Below are positions 22,983 to 34,455 of a DNA stretch of 64,000 nt, piece after piece. Source of the stretch: Saccharum officinarum (Eukaryota > Streptophyta > Magnoliopsida > Poales > Poaceae); the NCBI GenBank assembly GCA_020631735.1, contig CM036188.1:13248214-13312213 (forward strand), given 5' to 3'. The notes beneath the pieces are model-generated. The model searched no databases. It saw only the letters and a program-made list of their open reading frames with translations, and had not been told where the DNA came from. Within the stretch, counting starts at the first letter, position 1, and each line of letters opens with the position of its first letter. The position numbers and the translations under genes were made by a program.

Positions 22983-23544
22983 TGTCATGTTTTAATATTA
23001 AGGTAGAGCCGTAGAGATGATGTTTTAATACTTTGGCTTGAAAAAAATAGATTATAATAAAATATATTGGAAGATATAGTAGAGTAGGACTCCTATTCAG
23101 GCCGGTCAAGATTGGATGCTTAATATTAGGTATAGACATATATAGGTATTAGATAGAGATTAAGATTCCTATTCAGCTTATTTGATATCTCAGACTACTA
23201 TTTGGATTTATAGCTGTTACGAACATATCGTATAAATCAGGAGAGTTATAGACAACACAGAGTTAGTTAAAATAAAGGAGGTGGACGAAATAAATGGATG
23301 GACGAAAAAAAGAGCCTGAAATTTTGTCTCTTTATTATTAGGTAGGTATAGATATAGAGTTAGAGAATCTCTATCTAATACCTATATATGTCTATACCTA
23401 ATATTAAGCATCCAATCTTGACCGGCCTGAATAGGAGTCCTACTCTACTATATCTTCCAATATATTTTATTATAATCTATTTTTTTCAAGCCAAAGTATT
23501 AAAACATCATCTCTACGGCTCTACCTTAATATTAAAACATGACA
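22983..23544. repeat. Long inverted repeat, 179-bp arms, just upstream of the WAK start
   Basis: Left arm 22983-23161 and right arm 23366-23544 are reverse complements over 179 bp with no mismatch found by eye, separated by 204 bp. The left arm begins TGTCATGTTTTAATATT. The proximal end is 124 bp upstream of the WAK ATG at 22859, so it occupies the promoter or 5' leader. The spacer shares about 60 bp (AAATGGATGGACG...) with 28379-28440. It is probably a pair of terminal repeats of a DNA element or a foldback insertion. Confidence 0.9.
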
Positions 23545-24977
23545 AGTTTTTTTTAGTTTTGATCTTTTTTATTTTTCAGTTTTTTCTAAGCACGTTGACC
23601 CTTTTTTACCTTTTATTTTGCCGTAGAGGCCCTATAGATCACAAACGTGAGGACGTGCCCTCGTCGGCCACAAGATGTTCCGATTTCTTTTTGATGTCCA
23701 TTTCCGATTTCTTTCTTTCAGTTCCGGTTCATTTAGATATGTCCAGTTTTTTCTTTTTTTTCTGGTCCTGATCTAGGTTCAATTGCGTTTTCTTTATTTT
23801 CAACCAAACATTGTTCTATGTTCTTCATCCACTTGTGGTAATCTAGATAAATAGAAATCCTAATACAAATAAATTCCTCCGATGTTAACTAATCTGAATA
23901 GGAATTCTAATCCAAATAGAAAAGATAAAAGTACAAAAATTTGTATATGTGTATATACACCTTACGATTATTCTATTAGTTTTCGTTTTCTATTCCGTTT
24001 TGGTTTAGTCCGTCAACTTCTGATTTTTTATGTATATAGAAAAAAGACTTCTGATTTCGAACGGTCCAGTGCTTCTTTTCTATTTTGTTCTGATTTCGTC
24101 TTTGGCTCCCGGAATAGTTTATTACTTCTGAGTTCTGACTTTCTTTTATGTTCCTAAACGTTTGGTTTTGCCACTAATATTTCCACCACTAATGTAGTTT
24201 TGATTAGGAACAAAACCTTAGTAATGATCAACTAATGAACCAGTGTAGAGCAGTTTTTATCGATATCAAACTAAATAATATGTCTCTAAACATATGCAAT
24301 GCCCAGTGCAATCTCTGACCAGCGCGCATGTAAAAAATCGAGAAAGATCTCCTATCATAGTCATCAACAGATGGACCAATTATTACATCGAAAACTAAGT
24401 CCTTATCAACTTTGGTCAAAGATTGTTGCACAAAAAAAACTTCAGTTAAAGATTATAACTACAAATTTTTATTAGTCCACAAAGGAAATCAGAAAACTCG
24501 ATATTTAGTTGTTGGATGGTATGAAATTAAATTTATGATATATATTATTTAAAATTAATGTCTCTGTGCTTTAAAGTCGGAGAAAACACAAAGGTATATT
24601 ATGGGTGTTATAGTCGTCATAAAATAAGTTATAACTTTAAACTTTTATAAATATGTATGATCCAGTTTTGTTTTTTATAAATATTTGCTAACTTTTTTTC
24701 CTCCCGTTGCCATATACGGGCATATTTGCTACTGATGAAAACAGGTACCACGCACTTTCCTTACCGTACCCATACGCGGTACGTCTTGCTACCGCACCCG
24801 ATAACATTTGTGTTGTGGGAGACCATGGCAAAAATGAAGTTCACATAATGCTTGCCCGTCCGTCACTCCGAGCTTTGCCACCAGCTGCAATTTTTGACGT
24901 CCTTGCAAGTTGCATATGGCCTGGTCAAGGTCAAAACTTGTTCACACGCATATATGTGGAAAAAAATAAACAACTAA
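23545..24977. other. AT-rich intergenic DNA with transposon debris
   Basis: T-rich sequence with no supported gene. Bases 23846-23930 resemble the reverse complement of about 28130-28215, so parts of one repeat family lie here in opposite orientations. The open frame at 24707-25009 shows no domain and is not called. Confidence 0.5.
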
Positions 24978-25204
24978 GGGGATGTTTGGTTTGCTCCGTT
25001 AAAGTTTAACAGGTACTGTAGCACTTTCGTCTTATTAGGTAATTAGTGTCCAATCATTGACTAATTAGGTTTAATAGATTCGTCTCATAAATTACTCTTA
25101 ATATGTGCCGACATGCATGTAATTAGTTCATATTTAGTACTCCATGCATGTGCCGCAACATTTGATGTGATTGTTAAAAAAAACAAAAGCAACCAAATGG
25201 GGCC
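24978..25204. mobile_element. Small inverted-repeat element (hAT-like MITE)
   Basis: Ends GGGGATGTTTGGTTTGC and, as reverse complement, GGCCCCATTTGGTTGC form an imperfect terminal inverted repeat around about 227 bp. The interior (TTAATAGATTCGTCTC, TAGTACTCCATGCATG) is typical of a MITE abundant in grasses. The target duplication is unclear. Confidence 0.6.
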
Positions 25205-25279
25205 TAAGTGACCCTGCGGACATGCCGGCTAGGAGTCCTCCCTACTGCCGACTTGCCTAAAAAACATTGAATTTCTTTT

Positions 25280-25870
25280 TTTATATAACGCTACTAATTA
25301 AAAAGGATTTTAAAGACAACCTGTTCGATTAATTGAGGCGGATATATATATAGACATCCTAAGCGGGTTGCCTCTGTTAATCATCTATTTATAGAGACGG
25401 TTGCATTAGGATGCCCATGTCCGTAAATCAATTGACAGGATGCTTGCCTTTAAAAAGCGATACTACTAACAGAGACGAGTATCTTAAGAGTCCCTTCTCT
25501 TAAAATAGTTATATCAAAAAACAATTTGTAACTTTTTCGTATAAAGTCAGATGAAGTCATGAAGATGAACTTTATATCAAAATTGTAGTCCTCGACATGA
25601 TATACAACTTTGTAGTTGAGAAGTTTTTCATTTCTAACTATTTAGAGTCCTATCTAAAATATTGTTTCAATTTCATAGATCTTGAAATTTACAATTTAAA
25701 ATTTTTTTAAAAAATCGGATGCTATACTAAAGTTATAGTTCTACACCTTTGCAGTCGAAAAGTTTTTTATTTGGAGTTATTTAGAGTAACAAATATGTGT
25801 TTTAAGTTCATAGATTTTAAAATAATAATATTATAATCTGACGAAGACGATCATGACAAATAATATATAT
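25280..25870. mobile_element. CACTA-like subterminal fragment
   Basis: Contains repeated phrases of the kind seen in grass CACTA ends: GAGGCGG, GCCTCTGTTAATC and ATACAACTTTGTAGTTGAGAAG. Neither terminus is seen, so this is a fragment. Confidence 0.4.
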
Positions 25871-27590
25871 ATACATTTTCAGTATAGAAGATGCATGACA
25901 TTCTGTAAACTAATTGTTGGAGTCGAGACCTTTTGGATATGCCACGCTCCTCGCTTGACGCCTTTTTTCCATCACCCTCGCGAAGGTACACTACGAGTGA
26001 AATGAAAAATAAACCATTTGGAGACCCAAAGGTTCATATTGCACCCCAGACTAGAGTCGCGAGGTGCTGAGCAAGCGAAAACAATGGGATTAGCAGATCT
26101 AGACTATTGTGCCCTCGAATATGACAGGAATGTAGTAGCTAGACTAGAGATATCTGTAATATGGAGAGTGACTGTTTGCCTCCCCAATAAATATGATGTT
26201 TGTAACAGTCATAAAAATGGAGGAATACAACACTAGCCTTTAAATCTTTTTACATCAAGTTACCATAGTTTTCTCCTACCGAGGGTTTGAGCAGGAATCG
26301 ATATTCTCGATAGTTGGTGTTGTCTGCGGTTCGGACTTCAAAGAACAACAAAGGCGAGAAAAACAACATCGAGGACACCTCCGAATGACCCACAACACTC
26401 AAAATAACACCCAGAGTGATCCGTCAAATGCAACCATTTTGCTTGCTATTGCACCGAGCCAAAGCAATGACCCAACCACACATGTGAAGAGTTCACCTTC
26501 AAGCGACAACCACCAGCCACCAACCACAAGGTGCAACCTTCAGATTAGGCAACATGAGGCATTCAAATGACACTCTTTAGACACAACGAGATAAAGAGGA
26601 GGAATCATTCGATGAAGAGGCATAGTTAGGAAGCTTGTGTGATCAGCTATGCGAGAAGAGAAGAACAATTGATCAATTACACATTCCAAGAATGCCCACA
26701 CATTTAGACACAAACCACTTGACCACTGGGGGGTAAAATGGTGGTCTTCGAAGCATCGGAGGGTCATGGGCCCTTCATGAAGTCACTTCACCTCATCTCA
26801 ATCTCTCCCATGAACCCATGTGGCTCCTCGAGTCCTTCCCCGGGTTTTGAGGTCCAAACCCAAAAACAACTCTTCCCGTATTTTTTAGGCCAAGAACACC
26901 AAACCCTCCTAGGCCATGTAGTTGTATGCAACCCTCTAATGTAGATGTGTGTCCTTCATGTCCTTGGCCTAGCGGTCCACCAAGTGCTCACGAAATCTTT
27001 CCTTGATTTTGTCAAACCCCAACCTTGACAACTGTTGTCGATGTTGTCTTCATCACCATCTCCATGTGCTCTTGCTCTTTGTCGTGTTATGTGCTATCCA
27101 TCCTTGGTCCATCCTCCAGCCCCTTGGTCCCTTGATCCAAGTATTCGTGTTTAGTCTTCACCATCCATGGTCCATCAACATGAACTCCTCGCTTGACCTT
27201 CTCCATTGTTGTCAACCACCTTAATGTACTTAACCTTGCACATTCACAAGCCAAGAGACATGTTGCACAATACATACGAACTCGACATCTTAGTTCGAAT
27301 CATGCTAGAACCAACTCAACGAAAGCTCGATCATCTCGCATTGACAGTAACTTACCATCCTTGACATGGACACATATCCACCATGTCATCTCATAAGCTG
27401 AATTATTCAATTGAGCTCTAGGTGCAGACTAAATTAGCAGCACACACCACATCTTCCTTTTGTAACTTAGTGAACCTCGAACCTTCTCTTCTCTTATCAG
27501 GCACGTCCCCCCTCTCTGTAGATAAATAGAAGATGGGGAAAAGATCTCAGATCATGCCTTTGAGGAGGGTGACATTTGATATGTATATAG
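25871..27590. other. Intergenic and retroelement-derived DNA, no gene recognised
   Basis: About 1.7 kb with short open frames only. Composition from 26240 to 27500 is CA-rich and may be untranslated or LTR sequence of the minus-strand Copia remnant to its right, but no LTR ends were found. Confidence 0.35.
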
Positions 27591-28630
27591 CCAAGGTGGC
27601 TTGGGTTACAAGAACACAACGTGTGTATATGACACTTATCCATAAAATTCATAACATCTTCAGTACCCACAGAAGGACTTAAAGTTTGTAAACAACTATA
27701 CGGGCAGTTCTTTAGTCATGATGTCTGCAAATTAGTGAGAGGACAGGGCATGAAGAACGCGAACTAGTCCCACATTTATTTATTATATCTTAATTCTGTA
27801 ATAAAAAGTATAGTTACTTCATCACTTATCGGGAAAGAAAGAAACACATAAAAGGAACATAAAAGTCACGGACATGACCATCCAGGAGAGGACGGCACTT
27901 TCCTAAAACCCAACGTACCAAATGTGCATGAAAAGGTGTGGGAGTTGGAAAAAAAAGACAAAGTGACCGAATAGAAAACAGAAACGGAATTGAGAACAAA
28001 AGAGACCTAGACCAAACGTTGTAACCACGCTGCATGCGGATGAACGTTGATGATTGTGTTGGACGAAAAAATATGGCAATAAATATTTGTCTATTTGGTA
28101 TTCGGTATAGAAATGTATAGATTATATTATATTTCTTTTCTATTTGATTAGAATTCCTATTTCAGATTTAGGAATCAGAGATATTTATTTGGATTAGGAT
28201 TTCTAGCTATCCATATATTACCTTAAGACTGTGTATATATTAGAATTAGACTCCGTATTATTGTTGGACGCGAGTTGTTCTAACACATATAAGCATGGAC
28301 CCAATATGTTTTGGAATCAGGCTCTGCCTCATGCTGGACAAAATTCTCAATCGTTTGGTAGTTAAAGAGAGACGGAGCAAACAAATGGATGGACGAAAAA
28401 AAAGAGTCTGAAATTTTGCCTCTTTATTATTAGGTATAGATATACCAAAGTGGCTTGGGTTACAAGAACACGACGTGTGTATATGACACTTATCCATAAA
28501 ATTCATAACATCTTCAGTACCCACAGAAGGAGGACTTCAAGTTTGTAAACAACTATACAGGCAGTTCTTTAGTCATGATGTCTGCAAATTAGTGAGAGGA
28601 TAGGGCATGAAGAACGCGAACTAGTCCCAC
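27591..28630. repeat. 185-bp direct repeat flanking an inserted AT-rich element
   Basis: Segment 27591-27773 recurs at 28445-28630 with few changes. The 670 bp between (27774-28444) is unrelated AT-rich DNA. Its right end, read on the minus strand, starts TCTATACCTAATAATAAAG after an A, resembling a Helitron 5' end. The matching 3' hairpin and CTRR end were not found. Confidence 0.6.
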
Positions 28631-28690
28631 AGTGACCTATTTGCGGACAACTGTATATCAATCTCTCTGTGTTTCGTGGCGATGATGGAC
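28520..28690 (-). pseudogene. Copia-type RNase H remnant
   Basis: Minus-strand reading gives TKHREID, then after a frameshift VRVLH and FADIMTKELP. These are hallmarks of the C-terminal RNase H part of grass Copia polyproteins. Stops and a frameshift show decay. The segment repeated at 27591-27773 contains the last part again. Confidence 0.65.
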
Positions 28691-29395
28691 ATGCTTTTCT
28701 TCGTTTGGTAATGTCTAATGTCATCATTAATGATGATGTGTTTAATTGTGTTGCCGATAGCAAGACAAGCCAACAATGTTGCACTTGCACGAGGACGAGC
28801 AACTGCAACTATAAGATGCTGAAATCCAACTGACAGATCATTGGAAGGTGAGTTCAGTTAGTCATTTAACAAACATGTCGGTTAGACCGTTGCATAATTT
28901 GCACGCCATTTATTTCAGTTGAGATATGTCTATCTGTATTTCAGTTCAGCACTCGTGCAAATGCACGGCCGCCAATATTCAAAACGCAAGTCTGATTTGG
29001 GACAACTAATTTGTCCATCAACTTGATATGAGATTACTAATTTATGTGTCAACTGATTTTTGGTATTGAGAAGTGAAGAATTTACCAACAACTTCAATGC
29101 ATAGGCGGCATGTGGTGCTGCAGATAACAGAGGCATGCCAGCAATGCTACCTAAGGAGATGCAGGTGCAACTGTCGATTGACAGACTGTTTGAAGGTGAA
29201 GTCAGCTATCAATGTAGCACATGCATGTCGGATTGCTTTTTCTTCTATTTGAAGATTTCCAACCTTGATTTTTGAGAACCTGCTCTTGCATATGATTTTC
29301 TCAAACACCACATACAATCAAGTTCAGTTATTGATGTTTGTTGCACTGAACATAACCGATGCTTACGCCTCATCGTACAAGTTCCTCCATTACTG
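28691..29395. other. Upstream region of the DUF241 gene
   Basis: No gene seen. The left part is likely Copia-derived. Imperfectly repeated phrases of the type GATGCAGGTGCAACT and CTGACAGA...GAAGGTGA occur near 28800-28850 and 29160-29200. Confidence 0.4.
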
Positions 29396-29427
29396 ATGAT
29401 GGCTGAGGTGACTTGCCAATTCCTGAC

Positions 29428-29435
29428 TATAAATA
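29428..29435 (+). promoter_or_regulatory. TATA box of the DUF241 gene
   Basis: TATAAATA lies 118 bp upstream of the chosen ATG (29546). This leaves room for a leader of about 85 bp and argues against using the earlier ATG at 29396, which would lie before the TATA box. Confidence 0.7.
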
Positions 29436-29545
29436 GAGTGCATCACAAGGCTGAGCACAAACGATACAGAGATCTCTTTCCTTTCTCTTCCATTCCACAC
29501 AGAAAAACAGAAGCATATAGATCATCACATCATCCCTCACAAAAA

Positions 29546-30259
29546 ATGGCGTGCCATCAAAGGTCTACAAGTCTGCCTTCTTTGCCTCACTCCACTGAAT
29601 CGAACGTGGAGCAAGAGCTGCAGACCCTGAAATCTGGCATCTCGTCGCCTTCGGCAACCATTGACACCACGTGCGATGGTCTGAGGAGGCTTGGCGACCT
29701 CTACAGCTGCGTCGAGGAGATGCTGTGCTTGCCCAGCAACCAAGCCTTGACGCAGCAAAAAAAGATGGCGGAGGAAGAACTGGACAGGTCTCTTGCGCTG
29801 ATCGATCTCTGCAGCGCCATGCAAGAGAGCTTGGCGGAGCTGAAGACGAGCGTCCAGGAGCTGCGCCTGGTGCTCAGGAGAGGAGATGACGCAGCTGTCC
29901 AGCTCAAAATCGAGTCGTTCGTCCGTCTGGCGAAGAAGCCACACAAGCCTCTGAAGGAGGCGACCAGCAAAGCTGCTGCTGAAGCTTGCAGAGTGGTCAG
30001 ACTAATGGCAGAGGCCAGAGAGACGGCTGTCTATCTGCTTGAATCCGTGTCGCGGCTCTTGCCGGAGCAAATTGGCAGTCCAAACGCGAGCAAATGGTCC
30101 CTTGTGTCCAAGAGGTTCCAGAAAAGAAAGGTTGTGTGCGAGGAGCGGCAGTTGCGGGCGCTTGAGCGCAGCATGGGAGACCTTGGAGATGGTGTGGGTA
30201 TTCTGTTCAGGAGGTTGATTCAGAGCAGGGTTGCTCTTCTGAACATTCTTAGCTCCTAG
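29546..30259 (+). CDS. DUF241 (BPS1-like) family protein, single exon, 237 residues
   Basis: The start at 29546 (AAAAAATGGCG) is preferred because the family begins MACHQRSTSLPS and because the TATA box is at 29428. The protein is largely helical. It starts with a basic Ser-rich segment (SLPSLPHS), then an EQELQTL helix, a CDGLRRLGDLYSCVEEML segment and a long Leu/Ala/Glu-rich helical body. It ends with a segment containing ALERSMGDLGDGVGILFRRLIQSRVALLNILS, given here only as family context. There is no signal peptide or membrane helix. The family is plant-specific, often stress- or root-related, with no enzymatic role known to me. Length fits the family. AATAAA is at 30303-30308. The second copy encodes the same protein. 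Confidence 0.85.
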   Translation: MACHQRSTSLPSLPHSTESNVEQELQTLKSGISSPSATIDTTCDGLRRLGDLYSCVEEMLCLPSNQALTQQKKMAEEELDRSLALIDLCSAMQESLAELKTSVQELRLVLRRGDDAAVQLKIESFVRLAKKPHKPLKEATSKAAAEACRVVRLMAEARETAVYLLESVSRLLPEQIGSPNASKWSLVSKRFQKRKVVCEERQLRALERSMGDLGDGVGILFRRLIQSRVALLNILSS

Positions 30260-30302
30260 ATGCTTGGATGATGCACAAGTTCCCAATTTGTATCTGAACT
30301 CA

Positions 30303-30308
30303 AATAAA
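30303..30308 (+). terminator. Polyadenylation signal of the DUF241 gene
   Basis: AATAAA lies 44 bp after the stop codon, within AT-rich sequence. Confidence 0.6.
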
Positions 30309-30408
30309 ATGTAGATAAAAAAAGATTGATTGAAGACGGTTTTGGTCGTACTAGTACCTTTTTGCCGCATCATTGATGTTCTTGTTCTATGCATGCCTCT
30401 TGTCGATG

Positions 30409-32690
30409 TGTTGACAGCTAAAATAAGACTAGGAGAGAATGGAAATTTGGACTCGAAAATCAAATGCGATAAAAAAGAGTTAATTTGGATACTTTTTCAA
30501 ACATCCAGGAAAAACTGGCTCGCAGGTTTTGGAACCGGCCTGAGCCAGTTTTAGCAGTCCGAGGTCAAATCAAGATGTTCCTGTTGGAACTCATTTTGAT
30601 CTATTGTGAAACTTATAAATTGCGCGTGGAATAGGTTTTACCGGATAAGATCACCCATCTATTTATACGAGAGAATCATAGTCGATTAAGTGATCCATCT
30701 ATCCAATCAGTCATAATCAATCTATTATATTTTTCACTTTTTCTTCTAGGTCAAACCTCTTCCAACCACCTTGTTGTTCACAACGTCTCTTGATGAGAGT
30801 TGCCAACATTCTAGGTGGCCTTACTGATTCTAGGGCTCTCCTATTGTGCTCCTCCCCAATGGTGTTCCTGGAGGTGTTCGTGGGTCTTTCGATCAAGCGA
30901 AGAATGAGTGTGGCCTCGCCGACTTGCTAGTCGACCTCGCCGTTTGTACCTCCCTCCGCTGCGTATCTCAGTCGGCGTGGCCTAGGCGATCATGCCCTTG
31001 CTGGTGTGTGAGCGGATTTAGCGTCAACACACTTTTTGGTGACTTGACTGGGACCAGAGCAAATCAATTTACTACGCAAGTGTTTGACAGTTAAAAGGAT
31101 GTTCCTACAGTACAATTCCAAGGACATCATCAAGCCTTCAGCTGATCAACTTCTTTAGGAGATTCGCATGATGCTGTAGGAGAGGGTGAAGGCCTAAGAT
31201 GTTGCCAATCTGAGGTATGCCTATTGCCCTAGCTTGTTTCGAGGTGTATCGGCGGGAAGCTATCAAGAAGATCAAAGACATCAATTTCGATCCCCTTGAT
31301 GGTACATCTTCATCTGAGGTAGAAACTGATCAACATCTCCTGGGTCTAGTATGACACATGAATTCGCTAAGATGCTTGTTAAACATACTAGATTTGTTGA
31401 AGTCCAATGCAAGTGCTACAAAATCTTAGCAAATTTATGGATAGCCATAATAAAAGGGAGGAAAAGAAATATTGATGCATCTATTAGTGGATTGGCACTA
31501 GTTGCTAGCCAACCTCAAAATAGGATGTTGTTCGGTTTTTTCGAGAGACAGATGAGCTATGCATCGGCTAACCAATCCAAATTTGCCAATTTGGCGACTG
31601 CAACCAATAAGACCAATTTAGGGGATTACTACTACTTCACCAATGGTCACCTCCACGCAACCATCGGTTTCCACCACACAAGCCAATAGAAATACAACAG
31701 TGTCATACATCTCTTTTGATCATTATACGGTGTTGCCAAACCCTCCTAAAACACTGTTAAGAAGTTAGCAAGCTAATGCATGTGCAAACACTTCGCAAAT
31801 CAGAAATTCAGACCCATGGGATGAATCTATATGCCGCTGATGTAAGGAGGAATTGAAAAACATTATTGCCAGAAAGTATTGCCATGCAAAATCAAGATGT
31901 TACTATTGTTGTCCAAGGTACTGGACAATAAAAAACACCAGGAGATTTCTCAAATCGACCTTGTTTAGTAGGATCAAAGACCCTCATGCACCTTCAAGCT
32001 AAAGCATCCATAGGTTAGAACTTGGAGGACCAATAAGATTAAGATTTCCAGCAAAATGGTGAAGTCAAAATAGACTTTTGACCGACTTATGAACAAATAC
32101 ATCAAGCAAAGGGCCAATATGATGAAACTATCTATAAAAAAGATGTTTGGTCGCCTCCAAAGCAAGTTTATGCGCCTAAAAAGGAGGTTCCTGCTGCTCC
32201 CATTGAGGCCATCAAGTAAGCATATATTACAATTGGCTCCATGGAGGTGCGGGTCAATAAAATTGAAAATCTCAATCCAATATGCAAAAAGTGAATATTG
32301 GTGCTACTAACAATAATGATGAAGCCTAGATTAGCAAGCCATACTCCAAATACTTCCAACCAAAATGATGCCCTTCGGGTTTGACCAAGATGCAATGGCA
32401 CAATCTCCAATGCAGCTGTTGTAAGAAAAGTAAGCAAGATGCCTAGAGCTACTTGAATGACAGCCGATATATACATATCACCCATAGAACAAAATGGTCA
32501 ATGTATACATCGCTCTTATAGGCTAAAAATAGCCGATGAGCTTGATGTCTTTGTGGCTATCATGTGTATTTAAACTCACATATGCTTCATTTAAAAACCG
32601 AGGGGAATATGTTGACATCTAAAATATGACCTGGAAAATAGAAGATGAACTGGAAAATCAAATGTTTAAAAAAAGAGTTACATTAAAAAG
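30409..32690 (+). mobile_element. Remnant LTR retrotransposon, plus strand, gag-like debris only
   Basis: The left LTR is 30409-31029, with perfect TGTTGAC...GTCAACA ends. A primer-binding-site-like TTTTTGGTGACTTGACTGGG follows from about 31033. The right LTR starts at 32610 (TGTTGACATC) after a purine-rich tract (AAAAACCGAGGGGAATA). It breaks off after about 75 bp where CACTA sequence begins. The interior reads as decayed Gypsy gag on the plus strand (for example WSPPK and QAKG phrases near 32110-32180) with many stops. No pol was seen. Confidence 0.7.
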
Positions 32691-32706
32691 CATTTCTAGG
32701 TATGGT

Positions 32707-33812
32707 CAGCCCCAGCCCTGGGGGCTGGCGAACGGGGCGGCCGCCCCAGGCCCCTGAGCCGTCAGACCCCCTGTATGTCAGTAAGTATATGGTGTAGGAG
32801 TAGTATGTTGGGGTTTGGCTGAAGTACTCTTCCACGCTAGCAGCCGCAAAACCCGCGTATTTGCAACACCTGCATTCGCTTGTCCCCGTTAAGAGTTATG
32901 ACTGGCTGACTGCATGCATGCCCGTGCCCCATGTAGACTTTTTCACGCTCACAGTATTTGGAATAAAAGCAACTGCATGCATGCATGTATTTGGAAGTAA
33001 CTGCACCCGGATGAGCTAACACGCCTATGAAACTAAAATGGAGTAAGACTGCAGGCGGCGTATCAGTGCACTGCTGTAAGAGAGGGCACGAGCCTGGGAG
33101 CAACGTGTGCGTCATTTCTTTTTTTTTGTGCCATGAGGTTGTGGGGATGCTCATTGTTTAAAAATTCCAGCACACGTCTTTTATAAATGATGTCGTTAGT
33201 AGTTAGAAGATAAAAAAGGGGGAAACGAGTGATCCCATAGAGGACACATCCGACATTTTTTAAAAATATAATATGAACACGGGAGAAATATACTTAATTA
33301 GTAATTATTGCGCGTAGGAGCAAACAAATACTACTAATCCCGAGCAAGGCCTTGTAGATAATAATTTGGACATCGATGAGGATGATAACCAGTATGTGAG
33401 ACAACAGACAAGATAATTTTTCAAATGTACTTCCTCCGTCCCTAAATATCTGTCGCCGTTGGTGCGCGTGCCACAAGTTTTACTCAATTTGTAGAAAATG
33501 AGTGCAACATTTGTATCTTCAAATAAAATTATTAAAAAACACTAGATTCAAAGATCTTTCCAAAGATACTAATTATGTACCATAAGTATTAATATTTTTT
33601 AATATATATTTAGTCAAAGTTGTTTCCCAGAAAGTGAAAACGACAGATATTTAGGGACGGAGGGAGTATGGTGCAAGGAGAATAGGTAATGCATGTTAGA
33701 TAACTACTCTTATGCTCTTAGCTTAGCATCTACTAATACAAGTGATAAATGTTCCATGGGACCTCAAGTTTTCGTCTGGCCCTGGGCCCCAAAAATCTCA
33801 GGGCCGGCGCTA
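32707..33812. mobile_element. hAT-type non-autonomous element nested in CACTA
   Basis: Flanked by the 8-bp duplication GGTATGGT (32699-32706, 33813-33820). The ends, CAGCCCCAGCCCTGG and the reverse complement TAGCGCCGGCCCTGA, form an imperfect 15-bp inverted repeat. Length is 1106 bp and no transposase frame was seen. It contains a Stowaway MITE at 33430-33666. Confidence 0.8.
33430..33666. mobile_element. Stowaway-type MITE
   Basis: Terminal inverted repeats of about 26 bp (C(T)TCCTCCGTCCCTAAATA form) flanked by TA on both sides (33428-33429, 33667-33668). Length is 237 bp. Confidence 0.9.
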
Positions 33813-34455
33813 GGTATGGTTCATTTTAAAAAAGCCACCACTGGAAATGTATTTTCAGGGATGATCCTTTAAAGCAGTCCGCCCCTAGAAACACATTTCC
33901 AGGGGTGGTTATCTTAGGTCAACTTCCCATGCGAATCCATTTTTAGGGTCGGTTGTGTCAAGAAGTAGTTGTCTTATTAAGAACCCCCTTTGGAAATCTG
34001 ATTTTTAAGGGGCTGGATGTATTTAAGGAAACCACCCCCTAGAAATGCATTTCTGGAGAGGCTATAAGCCAGACACTGTAAATTTAAAAGCCATATCTTT
34101 ACGATTGATGACATAGTATCTGTTTTAAAAACCCTTTTGAACCGACCCTAAAAATCGTTTCTGTAGTAGTGTGTTATACAAGACCCATGCATGTGAGGAT
34201 CCTAAGACTCAAATAATGACATGTGGTTGCCGATCACTTGTTATTCCTTAGATAGTTGAACAGAATCATGAACTCCTTGAGTTTAGAGACACAATAATGG
34301 TTCAAACGCTTGCATACATGCATATTTATACCATCTTTTAGTGAGTATATAGATACGAATTTATTAAACACACATCCACACTGTTGTTAAAGAAAAAAAC
34401 ACAGATCCACACATCAAAGCATTCAACAGACAGGTGAGGCTGAGGAAACCGGATT

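Larger units (their letters stand above)
32684..34171 (-). mobile_element. CACTA element fragment with a nested hAT element
   Basis: On the minus strand the end at 34171 reads CACTACTACAGAAACG, a typical CACTA terminus. Adjoining subterminal repeats of the form CCCCTAGAAATGCATTTC follow. The other end is missing where it truncates the LTR remnant near 32684. There is no transposase. The stretch 32707-33812 inside is a separate insertion. Confidence 0.65.

Noticed and set aside
22549..23771. Two open frames with the same N-terminal protein sequence on opposite strands
   Set aside because: They are the two arms of the palindrome read on each strand, not genes.
24707..25009. 100-residue open frame
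   Set aside because: No domain, and it overlaps the start of a MITE; likely chance.
29396..29545. Longer N-terminus for the DUF241 protein
   Set aside because: The TATA box at 29428 lies inside this stretch and the family start motif is at 29546.
29537..29970. Minus-strand frames of 89-135 residues
   Set aside because: Shadows of the plus-strand DUF241 coding region.
32168..32485. Hydrophobic minus-strand frame resembling a membrane protein
   Set aside because: It is antisense to the decayed gag-like interior of the LTR remnant and shows no family motif.
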